A stretch of 64,000 nucleotides of DNA from Rubrivirga marina. Lineage in GTDB: Bacteria > Bacteroidota > Rhodothermia > Rhodothermales > Rubricoccaceae. The position numbers were made by a program, and so were the translations under genes. Position 1 is the first letter of the stretch. Each line of letters opens with the position of its first letter. This document shows, in pieces, positions 17,011 through 26,755 of the stretch. Where the stretch lies: assembly GCF_002283365.1 (NCBI RefSeq), contig NZ_MQWD01000001.1, forward strand, positions 3,761,985-3,825,984. Direction: 5' to 3'. Below the pieces are notes generated by a model. It did no database searches. It was not told the origin of the DNA and worked only from the letters and a program-made list of their open reading frames with translations.

Positions 17011-17432
17011 TCCGCCAGCGACGAGAACGACGTCCGGACCTCCCGGATGCCAAGCCCCGCGAACCCGAGGCGGATTTCGTACTCGTCCGTCTGTTGACCC
17101 TGCGACAGGAACACCCGGTAAGCGGCCCCGCCGATGTCGCGCGGGAGGTCGATCGCCACCTCCGCAGGGCCTTCGGCTGTTGCGCAGACGTCGCCGGCCG
17201 GCGGCAGCACGTCGCCGAGAGCGATCTCCAGTTCCCCATCGCCCCTATCCGCATCCGCCTCGATCCGGTAGCCGAGGCAGCCGTAGAGGTCGACCGTGCG
17301 GACCCGCAGGAAGGGGCCGTCTTCGTAACCGAGGTCGACGACGACGTTCCCCGGCGGCCCGACGGGCTCGGGGCCGACCGTATCACAGGCGACGAGGAGA
17401 CCCGTGAGGGCGAGGACTGAGAGGAGACGCAT
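17007..17432 (-). CDS. Hypothetical lipoprotein
   Basis: This 141-residue protein has a lipobox (LTGLLVACDTVG, Cys at about residue 16) followed by a beta-rich domain with a likely disulfide pair (DLYGCLGYRIEA and AGDVCATAEG). It overlaps the next lipoprotein gene by 4 bases. I chose ATG 17432 because the frame upstream (to 17555) runs into glmS sequence and lacks a signal. Function is unknown; envelope location is inferred from the signal. Confidence 0.7.
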   Translation of the reverse strand: MRLLSVLALTGLLVACDTVGPEPVGPPGNVVVDLGYEDGPFLRVRTVDLYGCLGYRIEADADRGDGELEIALGDVLPPAGDVCATAEGPAEVAIDLPRDIGGAAYRVFLSQGQQTDEYEIRLGFAGLGIREVRTSFSSLAE

Positions 17433-17503
17433 GGCGGGAGGTGGAGGGCGTCTCAGGCTAGGCCGACCGCGACGCCTCCGAAATCCCATTCCAGGTCTCC
17501 CCT

Positions 17504-19342
<1,839 letters not shown>

Positions 19343-19437
19343 AGGGGTGTTGGGGGTCTACTAGATGGGGAACTCGACGTGGTACCCGACGCGGCCCGGG
19401 CCGTTCTCCAAGTCCGGTCACTTCCCCCAAACGTCGC

Positions 19438-19468
19438 GCGCGGACGCTCCGTGTGGGACCGTCCGCGC
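19438..19468 (-). terminator. Hairpin between aroF and glmS
   Basis: Arms GCGCGGACG and CGTCCGCGC (9 bp, perfect) flank a 13-base loop, 24 bases past the aroF stop and about 95 bases before the glmS start. Minus-strand sequence after the stem is GCGACGTTTGGGG, a weak T-run. It may end aroF transcription or lie in the glmS leader. Confidence 0.45.
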
Positions 19469-19492
19469 CTCGGGGGACCGCTGAAACCTACG

Positions 19493-20542
19493 CTACGCCA
19501 GCGCCGGCGCGCGCTCGCCAGTCGGGAGCGTCCGCCCCACCACCTCGGCGACCCTGCGGACCTGGTCCATCAGGTCGGCGAACGCGTCGAGGTAGAGCGA
19601 CTGGGGCCCGTCGGAGAGCGCCTCCGGCGGGTTCGGGTGCGCCTCAATCATGAGCCCGTCGGCCCCGCAGGCGACGGCGGCCATCGCCATCGGGCCCACC
19701 TTGTCGCGGATGCCGACGCCGTGGCTCGGGTCGACGATGACGGGCAGGTGGCTGAGCTGCTTGACGACGGGCACGGCGCTGAGGTCGAGCGTGTTGCGCG
19801 TGGCCGTCTCGAACGTCCGGATCCCCCGCTCGCACAGGATCACGTCGGGGTTGCCCTCGGCGAGGACGTACTCGGCCGACATCAGCCATTCCTCGACGGT
19901 CGCGCTCATCCCCCGTTTGAGGAGGACCGGCAGGCCCGCCCGCCCGACCTCCTTGAGGAGCGAGAAGTTCTGCATGTTCCGCGCGCCGATCTGAAACACG
20001 TCGGCGTAGCGCCCGACGACATCGACCTGGCTCTCGGTCATGACCTCGGTCACGACCTTGAGGCCGTGGGCGTCGGCCGCGGCGCGCATGATCCGGAGGC
20101 CCTCCTCCCCCAGCCCCTGGAACGAGTACGGACTCGAACGCGGCTTGAAGGCGCCGCCGCGCAGGATCCGGGCGCCCGCCGCGGCGACCGCCGCCGCGCT
20201 CGTCTCGATCTGGGCCTCGCTCTCGACCGAACACGGCCCGGCCATCACCACCAGCGCGGGCCCGCCGACCGGTACGCCCTCCACGTCGACGACGGTGTCC
20301 GTGGGGTGCCCGGCGCGCGCGGCGAACGTGTACGGGCTGGTGACGCGGACCACGTCGCGCACGTCGGCCAGCACCTTGATGTGGCGGAGGTCGAAGTCGG
20401 GTGGGACGCCCGTCGCACCGAGGACGACGGGCTCGGCGCCCGTGCGGTGGACGGCGAACCCGAACCCTTCGAGCGCGGCCTCGACGGCGTCGACGCGGGG
20501 GCCGTCGGCAGAGGGATCGGGGATGACGACGAGGCCGGCCAT
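19493..20542 (-). CDS. aroF: 3-deoxy-7-phosphoheptulonate (DAHP) synthase, type I-beta
   Basis: This enzyme condenses phosphoenolpyruvate and erythrose-4-phosphate, the first step of the shikimate pathway. The 349-residue protein has an N-terminal ferredoxin-like domain (about 1-70), as in the Thermotoga enzyme, then the TIM barrel. Landmarks are VVMAGPCSVES, LRGGAFKPRSSPYSFQGLG, FQIGARNMQNF, VLLKRGMSAT, ILCERGIRTFET, LPVIVDPSHGVG (metal His) and MIEAHPNP (Glu/His metal ligands). No chorismate mutase domain is attached. A strong hairpin ends 2 bases upstream of the ATG and may regulate expression. Confidence 0.95.
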   Translation of the reverse strand: MAGLVVIPDPSADGPRVDAVEAALEGFGFAVHRTGAEPVVLGATGVPPDFDLRHIKVLADVRDVVRVTSPYTFAARAGHPTDTVVDVEGVPVGGPALVVMAGPCSVESEAQIETSAAAVAAAGARILRGGAFKPRSSPYSFQGLGEEGLRIMRAAADAHGLKVVTEVMTESQVDVVGRYADVFQIGARNMQNFSLLKEVGRAGLPVLLKRGMSATVEEWLMSAEYVLAEGNPDVILCERGIRTFETATRNTLDLSAVPVVKQLSHLPVIVDPSHGVGIRDKVGPMAMAAVACGADGLMIEAHPNPPEALSDGPQSLYLDAFADLMDQVRRVAEVVGRTLPTGERAPALA

Positions 20543-20544
20543 AC

Positions 20545-20583
20545 GGGGGGGCTTTCAGTTCGGAATGAAAGTACGAGCCCCCC
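20545..20583 (-). promoter_or_regulatory. Leader hairpin abutting the aroF start codon
   Basis: In the minus-strand RNA, GGGGGGC pairs with GCCCCCC. Inside that stem CTTTCA pairs with TGAAAG around an 8-base loop, with one 5-base bulge (TCGTA) on the 5' side. The structure ends only 2 bases before the aroF ATG, where it would cover the ribosome landing site. It lacks a following U-tract and lies 55 bases past the upstream gene's stop, so a plain terminator is less likely. Confidence 0.5.
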
Positions 20584-20637
20584 GCGCCTCAGTTCGCCCT
20601 TCACGCCGAGTCCGCCCGCTTCGGCATCGCGGCCGGG

Positions 20638-21060
20638 CTAGCGCCGACCGTTCGTGGTCGTGACGACGATGACGCCGTTCGCACCCCGCGGCCCGTAGCT
20701 CGACGTCTCGGCCGCGCTCTTGAGCACCCGGATGTCGACGATGTCGGCCCGGCGGACGCCCACGAGCGCGCCGCCGATGCCCGGCGACATGGGGGTCCCA
20801 TCGACCACGTAGAGCGGCTCCTGCCCGCCCATGAACGACGACTCGCCGCGGACACGGACCTCGACGCCGTCGCCCGTCTCGATGACGGTGACGCCCGGGA
20901 ACCGGCGGAGCTCGGCCTCGACGGGGCCCGTCGGGTTGGCCCCGCGGTCGCCCGCCTCGGCGTCCGTGGCGGAGGTGCCGCCGCCGTCCGTGCTCGACGA
21001 GGTCGATCCGCAGGCGGCGAGGGCGAGGGCCGTGGCGAGGAGGAGCGTCGCGCGGAGCAT
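20638..21060 (-). CDS. Stand-alone TonB-plug-like lipoprotein
   Basis: This 140-residue protein has a lipobox (ALALAACGS, Cys at about residue 17) and a Ser/Gly/Thr-rich spacer. It then has a domain matching the plug of SusC/RagA-type TonB-dependent receptors: PLYVVDGTPM, then IVDIRVLKSAAETSSYGPRG, then ANGVIVVTTTNGRR at the extreme C-terminus. In full receptors this plug precedes a barrel of more than 600 residues; here the protein stops right after it. Small plug lipoproteins of this kind occur in Bacteroidota and relatives without known function. It is envelope-located by its signal. Confidence 0.8.
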   Translation of the reverse strand: MLRATLLLATALALAACGSTSSSTDGGGTSATDAEAGDRGANPTGPVEAELRRFPGVTVIETGDGVEVRVRGESSFMGGQEPLYVVDGTPMSPGIGGALVGVRRADIVDIRVLKSAAETSSYGPRGANGVIVVTTTNGRR

Positions 21061-21100
21061 GGGAGGCCCGGTGGTTCGGAGCGCAACGTACGGCGCGGGC

Positions 21101-21128
21101 GTAGGGGCACCACGCGCGGTGCCCCTAC
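21101..21128 (-). terminator. Hairpin downstream of the nuclease gene
   Basis: A perfect 11-bp stem (GTAGGGGCACC / GGTGCCCCTAC) with a 6-base loop lies 21 bases beyond the nuclease stop on the minus strand and before the plug lipoprotein. There is no strong T-tract, so the terminator call rests on position and stem strength. Confidence 0.6.
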
Positions 21129-21149
21129 CGCCGATGCCGACCGAGGGCG

Positions 21150-21962
21150 CTAGTAGCAGCCCTTGCCCTGGAGCCAGGACACCATGCTGTTCGCCTGCGA
21201 CGTCCCCGACGATCCGCCGTAGGTCGTGTTCGTGAAGTCGGCCCCCTTCCAGACGCCGCCGATCTTGACGTCGGCGTGGAACTGGCTCGGCGTGAGCGTC
21301 GACGAGCTCGGGTAGTCGACGTCGACGTGGAACTCGACGGCGCCGCTCCCGAGGCGGCCGCACTTGGCGAGCGCGTTCTCGATCTTGACCCAGTTGCCGC
21401 GGTTGAAGTTGTAGTGCTGCGGGACGAGGTTCGCCCGTCCGCCCCAGCCGCCGAGTTGGCTCCCGACGAGGTGCCCGCCGTCGTACGTCGACGACGGCGA
21501 GCCCCAGTTGCCCACCGTCGTCTGGCACGACGACTGACGGGAAGCCGTGACGATCGGGCCAAGGCTCTTGAACGCGTTCGCCGGGCGCCCGCGCGAGTCG
21601 ATGTAGTGGTCCTCGGGCCCGCCCGCACCGATCAGCCGAAACCACTTCACGCGGTCGCTGGTGGGGTAGTACTGCACGCAGGCTGTGATGTCGCGCCGGA
21701 GAACCTCTTCCTGGCCGAGGTCGATTACTTCGAACGCGATGCCATGGCGAGCGACGGCGGCGGCGACCTCGTCGTTGGAGGCCGAACTCAGGAAGTCCGA
21801 GAGGCCGTCGAGGCCGCCCAGGTCGGCGAGGAGCGCGGCGTACTCGGGGTCTTCCTCAGCCGCCTGGGGCGGCGCGACGGGCGCGTTCGTGTCGCAGCCG
21901 GCGAGGGCGACGAGGAGGGCGAGGGCCGCGAGCGGCAGGCGGAGCGTCGTAGAGAGGCGCAT
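21150..21962 (-). CDS. DNA/RNA non-specific endonuclease-like lipoprotein
   Basis: This 270-residue protein has a lipobox (ALLVALAGCDTN, Cys at about residue 20) and an N-terminal helical region of about 90 residues. A C-terminal beta-beta-alpha-metal nuclease-like domain follows, with YDGGHLVGSQLGGWGGRANLV (the DGH-type metal/base motif, about residue 160) and PQHYNFNRGNWVKIENALAK (Asn ligand and helix). This matches the secreted-nuclease family Endonuclease_NS_2 and the nuclease toxins related to it. Four extra cysteines (TACVQ, SSCQT, AKCGR, KGCY) suggest disulfides. It is unusual in being lipid-anchored. No immunity gene is evident beside it. Confidence 0.8.
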   Translation of the reverse strand: MRLSTTLRLPLAALALLVALAGCDTNAPVAPPQAAEEDPEYAALLADLGGLDGLSDFLSSASNDEVAAAVARHGIAFEVIDLGQEEVLRRDITACVQYYPTSDRVKWFRLIGAGGPEDHYIDSRGRPANAFKSLGPIVTASRQSSCQTTVGNWGSPSSTYDGGHLVGSQLGGWGGRANLVPQHYNFNRGNWVKIENALAKCGRLGSGAVEFHVDVDYPSSSTLTPSQFHADVKIGGVWKGADFTNTTYGGSSGTSQANSMVSWLQGKGCY

Positions 21963-22085
21963 GGGGCGCGGGGGGGTGAGGGAGCCCGAGGCTACCCACT
22001 TTGCACGTCGTTCACATTGCCCGTGCGTCACGCCTGGACTGGGCGCCTCTCCCCTTTCCCGCTAGTGCCCCAAGACGGCCCCGTC

Positions 22086-22103
22086 CGCCTCGGCGTCGAG
22101 GCG
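22086..22103. repeat. Inverted-repeat pair of the CCGCCTCGG family
   Basis: Arms CGCCTCG and CGAGGCG (7 bp) flank GCGT, 3 bases past the lptB stop and before the nuclease gene on the same strand, a terminator-like position. Confidence 0.7.
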
Positions 22104-22106
22104 AGG

Positions 22107-22895
22107 CTAGTCGGGGCGGTACCGCTCCAGGGTGAAGCTCTCCCCGAGGTACCGCCGCCGGACCTCCTCGTTGGCCGCCAGCTCCTCGGCCGTCCCCTCG
22201 ACGAAGATCTTCCCGTCGTACAGGAGGTATGCCCGGTCCGTGATGGCCAGCGTCTCGTGGACGTTGTGGTCAGTGATGAGCACGCCGATGCCGCGCTCGC
22301 GGAGCTGGGCCACGATCCGCATGATGTCCTCGACCGCGATCGGGTCGACGCCGGCGAACGGCTCATCGAGGAGAATGAACCGGGGCCGCGTGGCGAGCGC
22401 CCGCGCGATCTCCGTCCGCCGCCGCTCGCCGCCCGAGAGCTGGTGGCCCTTCGACTTCCGGACGGTGTGGAGGCCGAACTCGCCGATGAGCTCCTCGACG
22501 CGCGCCTCCTTCTCGTCGCGCGCCATGTCCTGGAAGTCGAGGACCGCGCGGAGGTTGTCCTCGACCGACATCGCGCCGAACACGGAGGCCTCCTGGGCGA
22601 GGTAGCCGATGCCGAGGCGAGCGCGCTGGTACATCGGCGTCCGCGTGATGCGTTTTTCGGGGCCGCCTGCCGAACCGAGGTAGACCTCCCCGGCGTCGGG
22701 GCGGATCATCCCAACGACCATGTAAAACGTCGTCGTCTTGCCGGCGCCGTTGGGTCCGAGGAGGCCGACGCACGTCCCCTGCTTCACGGAGACGGAGACA
22801 CCGTCGACGACGGTCCGGCGGCGGTAGCGCTTGACGAGGCCCTCGGCGCGGAGGACGAGCGGGGCGTCGGGGTCGGAGGTCGGGGCGTCGCTCAT
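22107..22895 (-). CDS. lptB: LPS export ABC transporter ATP-binding protein
   Basis: LptB is the cytoplasmic ATPase that drives LPS extraction by LptFG. The 262-residue protein has Walker [17 protein letters not shown]-loop YLAQEASVF, signature [16 protein letters not shown], Walker [16 protein letters not shown] and switch [10 protein letters not shown], all in LptB-specific form. Its ATG overlaps the stop of the upstream lptA-like gene (ATGA), completing an lptC-lptA-lptB operon. The C-terminal [11 protein letters not shown] is typical. lptF and lptG are not in the window. Confidence 0.96.
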   Translation of the reverse strand: MSDAPTSDPDAPLVLRAEGLVKRYRRRTVVDGVSVSVKQGTCVGLLGPNGAGKTTTFYMVVGMIRPDAGEVYLGSAGGPEKRITRTPMYQRARLGIGYLAQEASVFGAMSVEDNLRAVLDFQDMARDEKEARVEELIGEFGLHTVRKSKGHQLSGGERRRTEIARALATRPRFILLDEPFAGVDPIAVEDIMRIVAQLRERGIGVLITDHNVHETLAITDRAYLLYDGKIFVEGTAEELAANEEVRRRYLGESFTLERYRPD

Positions 22896-24670
22896 GGGCG
22901 CCCGGAAGATCGGTCGGCCTCGGCGGTCGCGTCGTCGTCTCCGCCCTCCTCCGCCTCGGGCGGGGCGTCGGCCGGGTCCTCCGGTGGATCGAACGAGGCG
23001 GGCGGGGCGAACGTCGGGCCGTAGCGCTCGAGCCAGCCGACCTCCCACCCGTCACCGAGCACGCTCGCGCGCGTCGGCGCGTCGGGGTCGTAGGCGAAGC
23101 CGGGCAGGCGCGGGTCGTCGGGGACGACGGTCGCGCCGTAGGTCGTCCCCTCGATGCCTCCGTAGCCAGTGACGCCGCGCAGTTCGCCGTCGGCGAACTG
23201 GAACGTGAGCGTGTCGGCCGAGAGCTCGTCGGCGCCCGAGAGCAAGCCGTCGGCGGTCGCGCGGTAGTAGACGACCTGGGCGTTCGGGCCGACGCCGAGC
23301 GAGCGGATCGCGTCGCCGTCGAACAGGCCGAGCATCCGGGCGCCCGCGATCTGCTGGAGCCGGCCGAGCGTCGAGTCGAGGCGGGCGGCGAACGCCTGGC
23401 CGCGCACCCGCAGTGAGTCGGCCGTGCCGTCGCGGACGCTCACGAACAGGCTGTCGCCGGTGAGCTGCGACCCATCCGCCCAGACGGACGGGCGCGAGCC
23501 GTAGAGGCCCAGCCAGTCGAGCGCGGGCGCGGTCGAATCCGCCGCGGGGGTGCGGACGAACCGGGCGGAGTCGGCGACGGCCGCCAGCCGGCGCTCCCAC
23601 AGCCGCGCGCCGCCGGCGGCCGTGATCACCGTGCTCGTGTCGGCGCCCGCGACGAGGCGCGCGGCGTCGATCCGCGGGGCGCGGACGACCGTCGAGTCCA
23701 CCCGACCCGTCGAGTCGGCGCTCAGAACCAGCAGCAGCGGCGGGCGAGCGGGTCTCCCCTCTCCAGCCTCCTCGCCACGGATCGACGCCGTCTCCTCCTG
23801 CCCGTCGAACAGGAGCGTCTCGCCGAAGAGGAACGTCCGCCGCGTCGAGTCCGGGTCCGCCTCGGGCGACCGTTCGACCGAGCCGCCGTCGCCGATCCGT
23901 TCGAGGACGACGCGGCCGTAGGCACGCGCCCGCTCGGTGCGGCGGAAGTAGACGACCGAGTCGGCGTCGAGCGCGGCGTCGGGACGGCGGAGCCGGACGG
24001 TCCCCGCGAAGTCGGCCCGCCGGATGTTGGCGTCGTAGGTCCCGCGCTCCGCGACGAGCGTCCCCGACGAGTCGTCCAGCGTCACCGGCCCCTCGAACTC
24101 GGCGACCCGCCGGGCCGACGAGTAGGTGCCCGACGGCGACGTGAGGACGGCCCCGCGGTGGAGGATCCGCCCCCCGCCCGAGAACGCCGAGACCTCGGCC
24201 CGGCTGTCGTACGTCGCCGTCGGCGCCAGCAACACCGACTCGCCATCCCCGACGCGGACGGCGCCGTCGGCGAGGGCCGTCTTGGTGTTCGAGTCGTAGG
24301 TGACGGTCGCCGCCGTGAGCGTGTCGCGCCCCGAGACGATGCGGACGGCGCCGTCGAGGACGACCTCGCCGCGCGTCTCGTAGTAGACCGCGCGGTTCGA
24401 GCGGAGGTCGGTCGTGTCCTGCCGGAGCCGGACGTTCCCCTCCAGCCGCCGCGTCGTCCCGGCCGAGTCCGACGTGACCTCGACGTAGTCGGCGTTGAGG
24501 ATTTCCACCCGCCGCGTTTGCGCGGAGGAAGAGCTGGGAATCAAGAGACAGAAGAGGGCCAACCAAGCCACGAGCCGTGCCCGCTCGTGCGACGCATCAG
24601 GATGCCAGGGCCCAGATCGGCTCAGCCCCCAGGTCCCAGTCCCCCGTCCCGCGAGTGACGCGAGCCTCAT
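22892..24670 (-). CDS. LptA/OstA-like LPS transport protein, extended
   Basis: This 592-residue protein has an OstA-type beta-jellyroll built from repeats such as [51 protein letters not shown] and [15 protein letters not shown]. The pattern of h-x-G-x-V-x-h is that of LptA and LptD N-domains. E. coli LptA has under 200 residues, so the extra repeats predict a longer periplasmic bridge. The signal is odd: about 32 polar residues ([20 protein letters not shown]) precede the hydrophobic stretch [19 protein letters not shown]. The C-terminus is acidic and Pro-rich. It overlaps lptC and lptB by 4 bases at either end. Confidence 0.82.
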   Translation of the reverse strand: MRLASLAGRGTGTWGLSRSGPWHPDASHERARLVAWLALFCLLIPSSSSAQTRRVEILNADYVEVTSDSAGTTRRLEGNVRLRQDTTDLRSNRAVYYETRGEVVLDGAVRIVSGRDTLTAATVTYDSNTKTALADGAVRVGDGESVLLAPTATYDSRAEVSAFSGGGRILHRGAVLTSPSGTYSSARRVAEFEGPVTLDDSSGTLVAERGTYDANIRRADFAGTVRLRRPDAALDADSVVYFRRTERARAYGRVVLERIGDGGSVERSPEADPDSTRRTFLFGETLLFDGQEETASIRGEEAGEGRPARPPLLLVLSADSTGRVDSTVVRAPRIDAARLVAGADTSTVITAAGGARLWERRLAAVADSARFVRTPAADSTAPALDWLGLYGSRPSVWADGSQLTGDSLFVSVRDGTADSLRVRGQAFAARLDSTLGRLQQIAGARMLGLFDGDAIRSLGVGPNAQVVYYRATADGLLSGADELSADTLTFQFADGELRGVTGYGGIEGTTYGATVVPDDPRLPGFAYDPDAPTRASVLGDGWEVGWLERYGPTFAPPASFDPPEDPADAPPEAEEGGDDDATAEADRSSGRP

Positions 24671-25503
24671 TCCCGCACCTCGATCTCGCCGGTAGCGCGG
24701 CGGAACGAGTACCGCGAGAGGTCGGCCGAGGCGGAGAGGCCCACGCCGCGGACGCGCTCGCCCGGCCCGTCGAACGCGAACGCGCCCGGCGCCGAGAACC
24801 GCCCAGCCGACTCGCTCCACACCACCCGCTCCGCCTCGAGCGTCCGCCCGCCGGAGGCGAGGACGCGGACGCCGCCCGTCGCCGTGTAGCGCCCGTCGCT
24901 CCCGCTCACCGTCCGCGCGCGGACGGTCGCGTTGGCCTGCCCACCCAGCTCGACGACGGCGCCGCCGGAGGCCGTGAACGCCCCGCCCGGCGCCACCCGG
25001 AGCCTCGCCGCCTGGACGCGCGCGCTCGGCTCGCCCTGGATCTCGGCGCGGACGCGCCCGATGGCGGTGATCGTGTCGGCCTCGACCGTCAACCGCTGGG
25101 CCTCGATCTGGGCGCCGTCGCGGCCGGAGACGGTCGCCCAGACCTCGCCGTCGGCCTCGACGCGCGCGCCGTCGTCGTAGAGCCGGACCTCGCGGGCGCG
25201 GACCGAGCCGCGAGGGGCGCCCTCGTCGAACAGGCGGATCTGGACGGGCGCTGAGGCCGTGTCGCCGGGCGGCGGGCCGAGGTAGACGTACGGCGTGTCG
25301 CGCGCGAATTGGGCGAGGTAGGGCGCCTCGATCTCGAGCTGGGGCAGGCCGTCGGCGCTCGTGCGGAGGCGGGCGTTCCAGCTCTCGCTCTCCGGGAGGT
25401 CCTCGACGCCGACGCCCGGCGGCAGCCCCTCCACCGCGCGCCGCGTGCAGCCGACGGCGGCGAGCGCGGCGAGGACGACGAGCAGGAGGCGGGGGGGACG
25501 CAC
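24667..25503 (-). CDS. lptC: LptC-like LPS export protein
   Basis: This 278-residue protein has a lipobox-like signal (LAALAAVGCTRR, Cys at about residue 19) and an LptC-type jellyroll. Repeats include VRLYDDGARVEADGEVW, LTVEADTITAIGRVRAEI and ARTVSGSDGRYTATGGV. In E. coli LptC is anchored by a helix and hands LPS to LptA; here a lipid anchor is possible. The start is GTG 25503 and the stop overlaps the lptA-like ATG. It is first in the operon, with a 276-base divergent promoter region upstream. Confidence 0.78.
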   Translation of the reverse strand: MRPPRLLLVVLAALAAVGCTRRAVEGLPPGVGVEDLPESESWNARLRTSADGLPQLEIEAPYLAQFARDTPYVYLGPPPGDTASAPVQIRLFDEGAPRGSVRAREVRLYDDGARVEADGEVWATVSGRDGAQIEAQRLTVEADTITAIGRVRAEIQGEPSARVQAARLRVAPGGAFTASGGAVVELGGQANATVRARTVSGSDGRYTATGGVRVLASGGRTLEAERVVWSESAGRFSAPGAFAFDGPGERVRGVGLSASADLSRYSFRRATGEIEVRE

Positions 25504-25779
25504 GGGGGCAAGCTAGCGAGGGGCGCCCTGGAGACCCCATTTGGGGTTCGAAACGCCCGGCGGGGTTACGGAATGAGCCGAGGGGCCGATACCGCCGGGG
25601 CCACCGCGGAGGGGCCGAGGCCGCCGAGAACGGCCGGAGCCTTTGATTTCGCGTCGTGTCGCGCCCGCGTGACACCCGCCGCCGATCCCGCGCACCGCGT
25701 GGTATGATATCTGTCGCGGGTTCCGATGCCGCCGCATCCCGGCCCCCTGCGATCCCCACCCGCCCGCCCGGGCGCACCC
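25504..25779. promoter_or_regulatory. Divergent intergenic region, lptC / partner-switch operon
   Basis: These 276 bases separate two divergent operons and must hold both promoters. A TATGAT hexamer at 25703-25708 (in GGTATGATATC, plus strand) could be a -10 element for the STAS gene 75 bases on. No clear -35 element lies 17 bases before it. Nothing equally clear is seen for lptC. Confidence 0.35.
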
Positions 25780-26166
25780 ATGAGCTTCACCTTCCAAAAA
25801 GCGTCCCCCACCGCGGCCGTCGTCCGCATCGGCAAGGCGCTCGACTTCCGCAACGCCGCCGAGTTCAAGGCCGCCTGCCAGGAGCACGCCCGCCAGGGCA
25901 TCCGGTACTACGTCCTCGACTTCTCCGGCACCGGCATCCTCGACTCGACCGGGCTCGGCGTCATCTTCTCGCTGTACCGCCAGCTCACGCCGGCCGGCGG
26001 GCAGGTCGTGTTCGCGTCGGTCAGCCGGCCCGTCCAGGTCGTCGTGCAGCTGACGCGGACCTACAAGGTCTTCCGCCAGTTCCCGACCGTCGAGGCCGCG
26101 CTCCAAGCGCACGCCGCGCCGGCCGCACAGGCCCAGATCCCGCAGCGCCCGACGGGCACCGCGTAA
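25780..26166 (+). CDS. STAS-domain anti-sigma factor antagonist
   Basis: This 128-residue SpoIIAA/RsbV-type protein spans one STAS domain: VVRIGKALDFRNAAEFKAAC, then VLDFSGTGILDSTGLGVIFS with the usual phosphorylatable Ser at about residue 56 (DSTGLG). In such systems the unphosphorylated form sequesters an anti-sigma kinase. An Ala/Gln/Pro-rich tail of about 15 residues is present. It is followed 37 bases later by a HATPase gene and then a PP2C gene, the three parts of a partner-switching module. Confidence 0.93.
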   Translation: MSFTFQKASPTAAVVRIGKALDFRNAAEFKAACQEHARQGIRYYVLDFSGTGILDSTGLGVIFSLYRQLTPAGGQVVFASVSRPVQVVVQLTRTYKVFRQFPTVEAALQAHAAPAAQAQIPQRPTGTA

Positions 26167-26203
26167 GGGCCCCGCCGCCCCCTCGTCCCCCCGGACGCCG
26201 GCC

Positions 26204-26755
26204 ATGCCGACCCACGCCTTCACCGACCTCGACCGGGCCGTCGACGCCTTCCACGTCGTCGCCGACGGCTGGGACGCCGACCGCTCGATGGTGAAGGCGC
26301 TCGGTGCCGACGGGCTCCACGTGCTCCGGCTGACGCTCCACGAGTGGATCGCCAACCTCGTCCAGCACGCGAGCTTCCCCGGCGAGGCCGAGATCGTGCT
26401 GACGGTCGAAGTGGAAGGCGACGTCGTCCGGTGCGCCATCGAGGACACGTCGGACGGGTTCGACCTCGCGGCTCACCTCGAGACCCAGCGGTCGATCCTC
26501 GACGCGCCGGCCCCCTCCGAGCGGGGGCGCGGCCTGCTCATGCTGGTCAGCTGCGCCGAGGACCTCGACTTCCGGCCGGCCTCCGAGGGCGTCCGCCAGC
26601 GGCTGGCGTTCGCCATGCGCGACCCCGCGGGCGGCGACCTCGGCGCCCTCTTCCGTCCCGCCGACCTCGAGCTCGACCCGGACCTCGCCCGCTCGATGGG
26701 CGACGGCTACCTCTCGGACGTCCCGGCCTCGGGCCCCTCTCCCCGACACCCCTGA
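26204..26755 (+). CDS. SpoIIAB/RsbW-like HATPase (anti-sigma/serine kinase)
   Basis: This 183-residue protein has a GHKL ATPase core: N box LTLHEWIANLVQHASF, G1 box IEDTSDGFD and G2 box ERGRGLLMLVSC. These are the motifs of HATPase_c_2 proteins that phosphorylate STAS partners and bind sigma factors. A C-terminal stretch of about 45 residues after FAMRDPAG is extra. Its stop shares a base with the ATG of the next gene (TGATG), so translation is coupled. The sigma factor or other target is not adjacent. Confidence 0.85.
   Translation: MPTHAFTDLDRAVDAFHVVADGWDADRSMVKALGADGLHVLRLTLHEWIANLVQHASFPGEAEIVLTVEVEGDVVRCAIEDTSDGFDLAAHLETQRSILDAPAPSERGRGLLMLVSCAEDLDFRPASEGVRQRLAFAMRDPAGGDLGALFRPADLELDPDLARSMGDGYLSDVPASGPSPRHP

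Noticed and set aside
19343-19492. glmS ribozyme upstream of glmS
   Set aside because: The only structure is a simple 9-bp hairpin; none of the ribozyme's conserved core is visible.
22896-23048. Upstream extension of lptB
   Set aside because: The ATG at 22895 overlaps the lptA stop in the usual ATGA manner; upstream codons are the lptA tail read out of frame.
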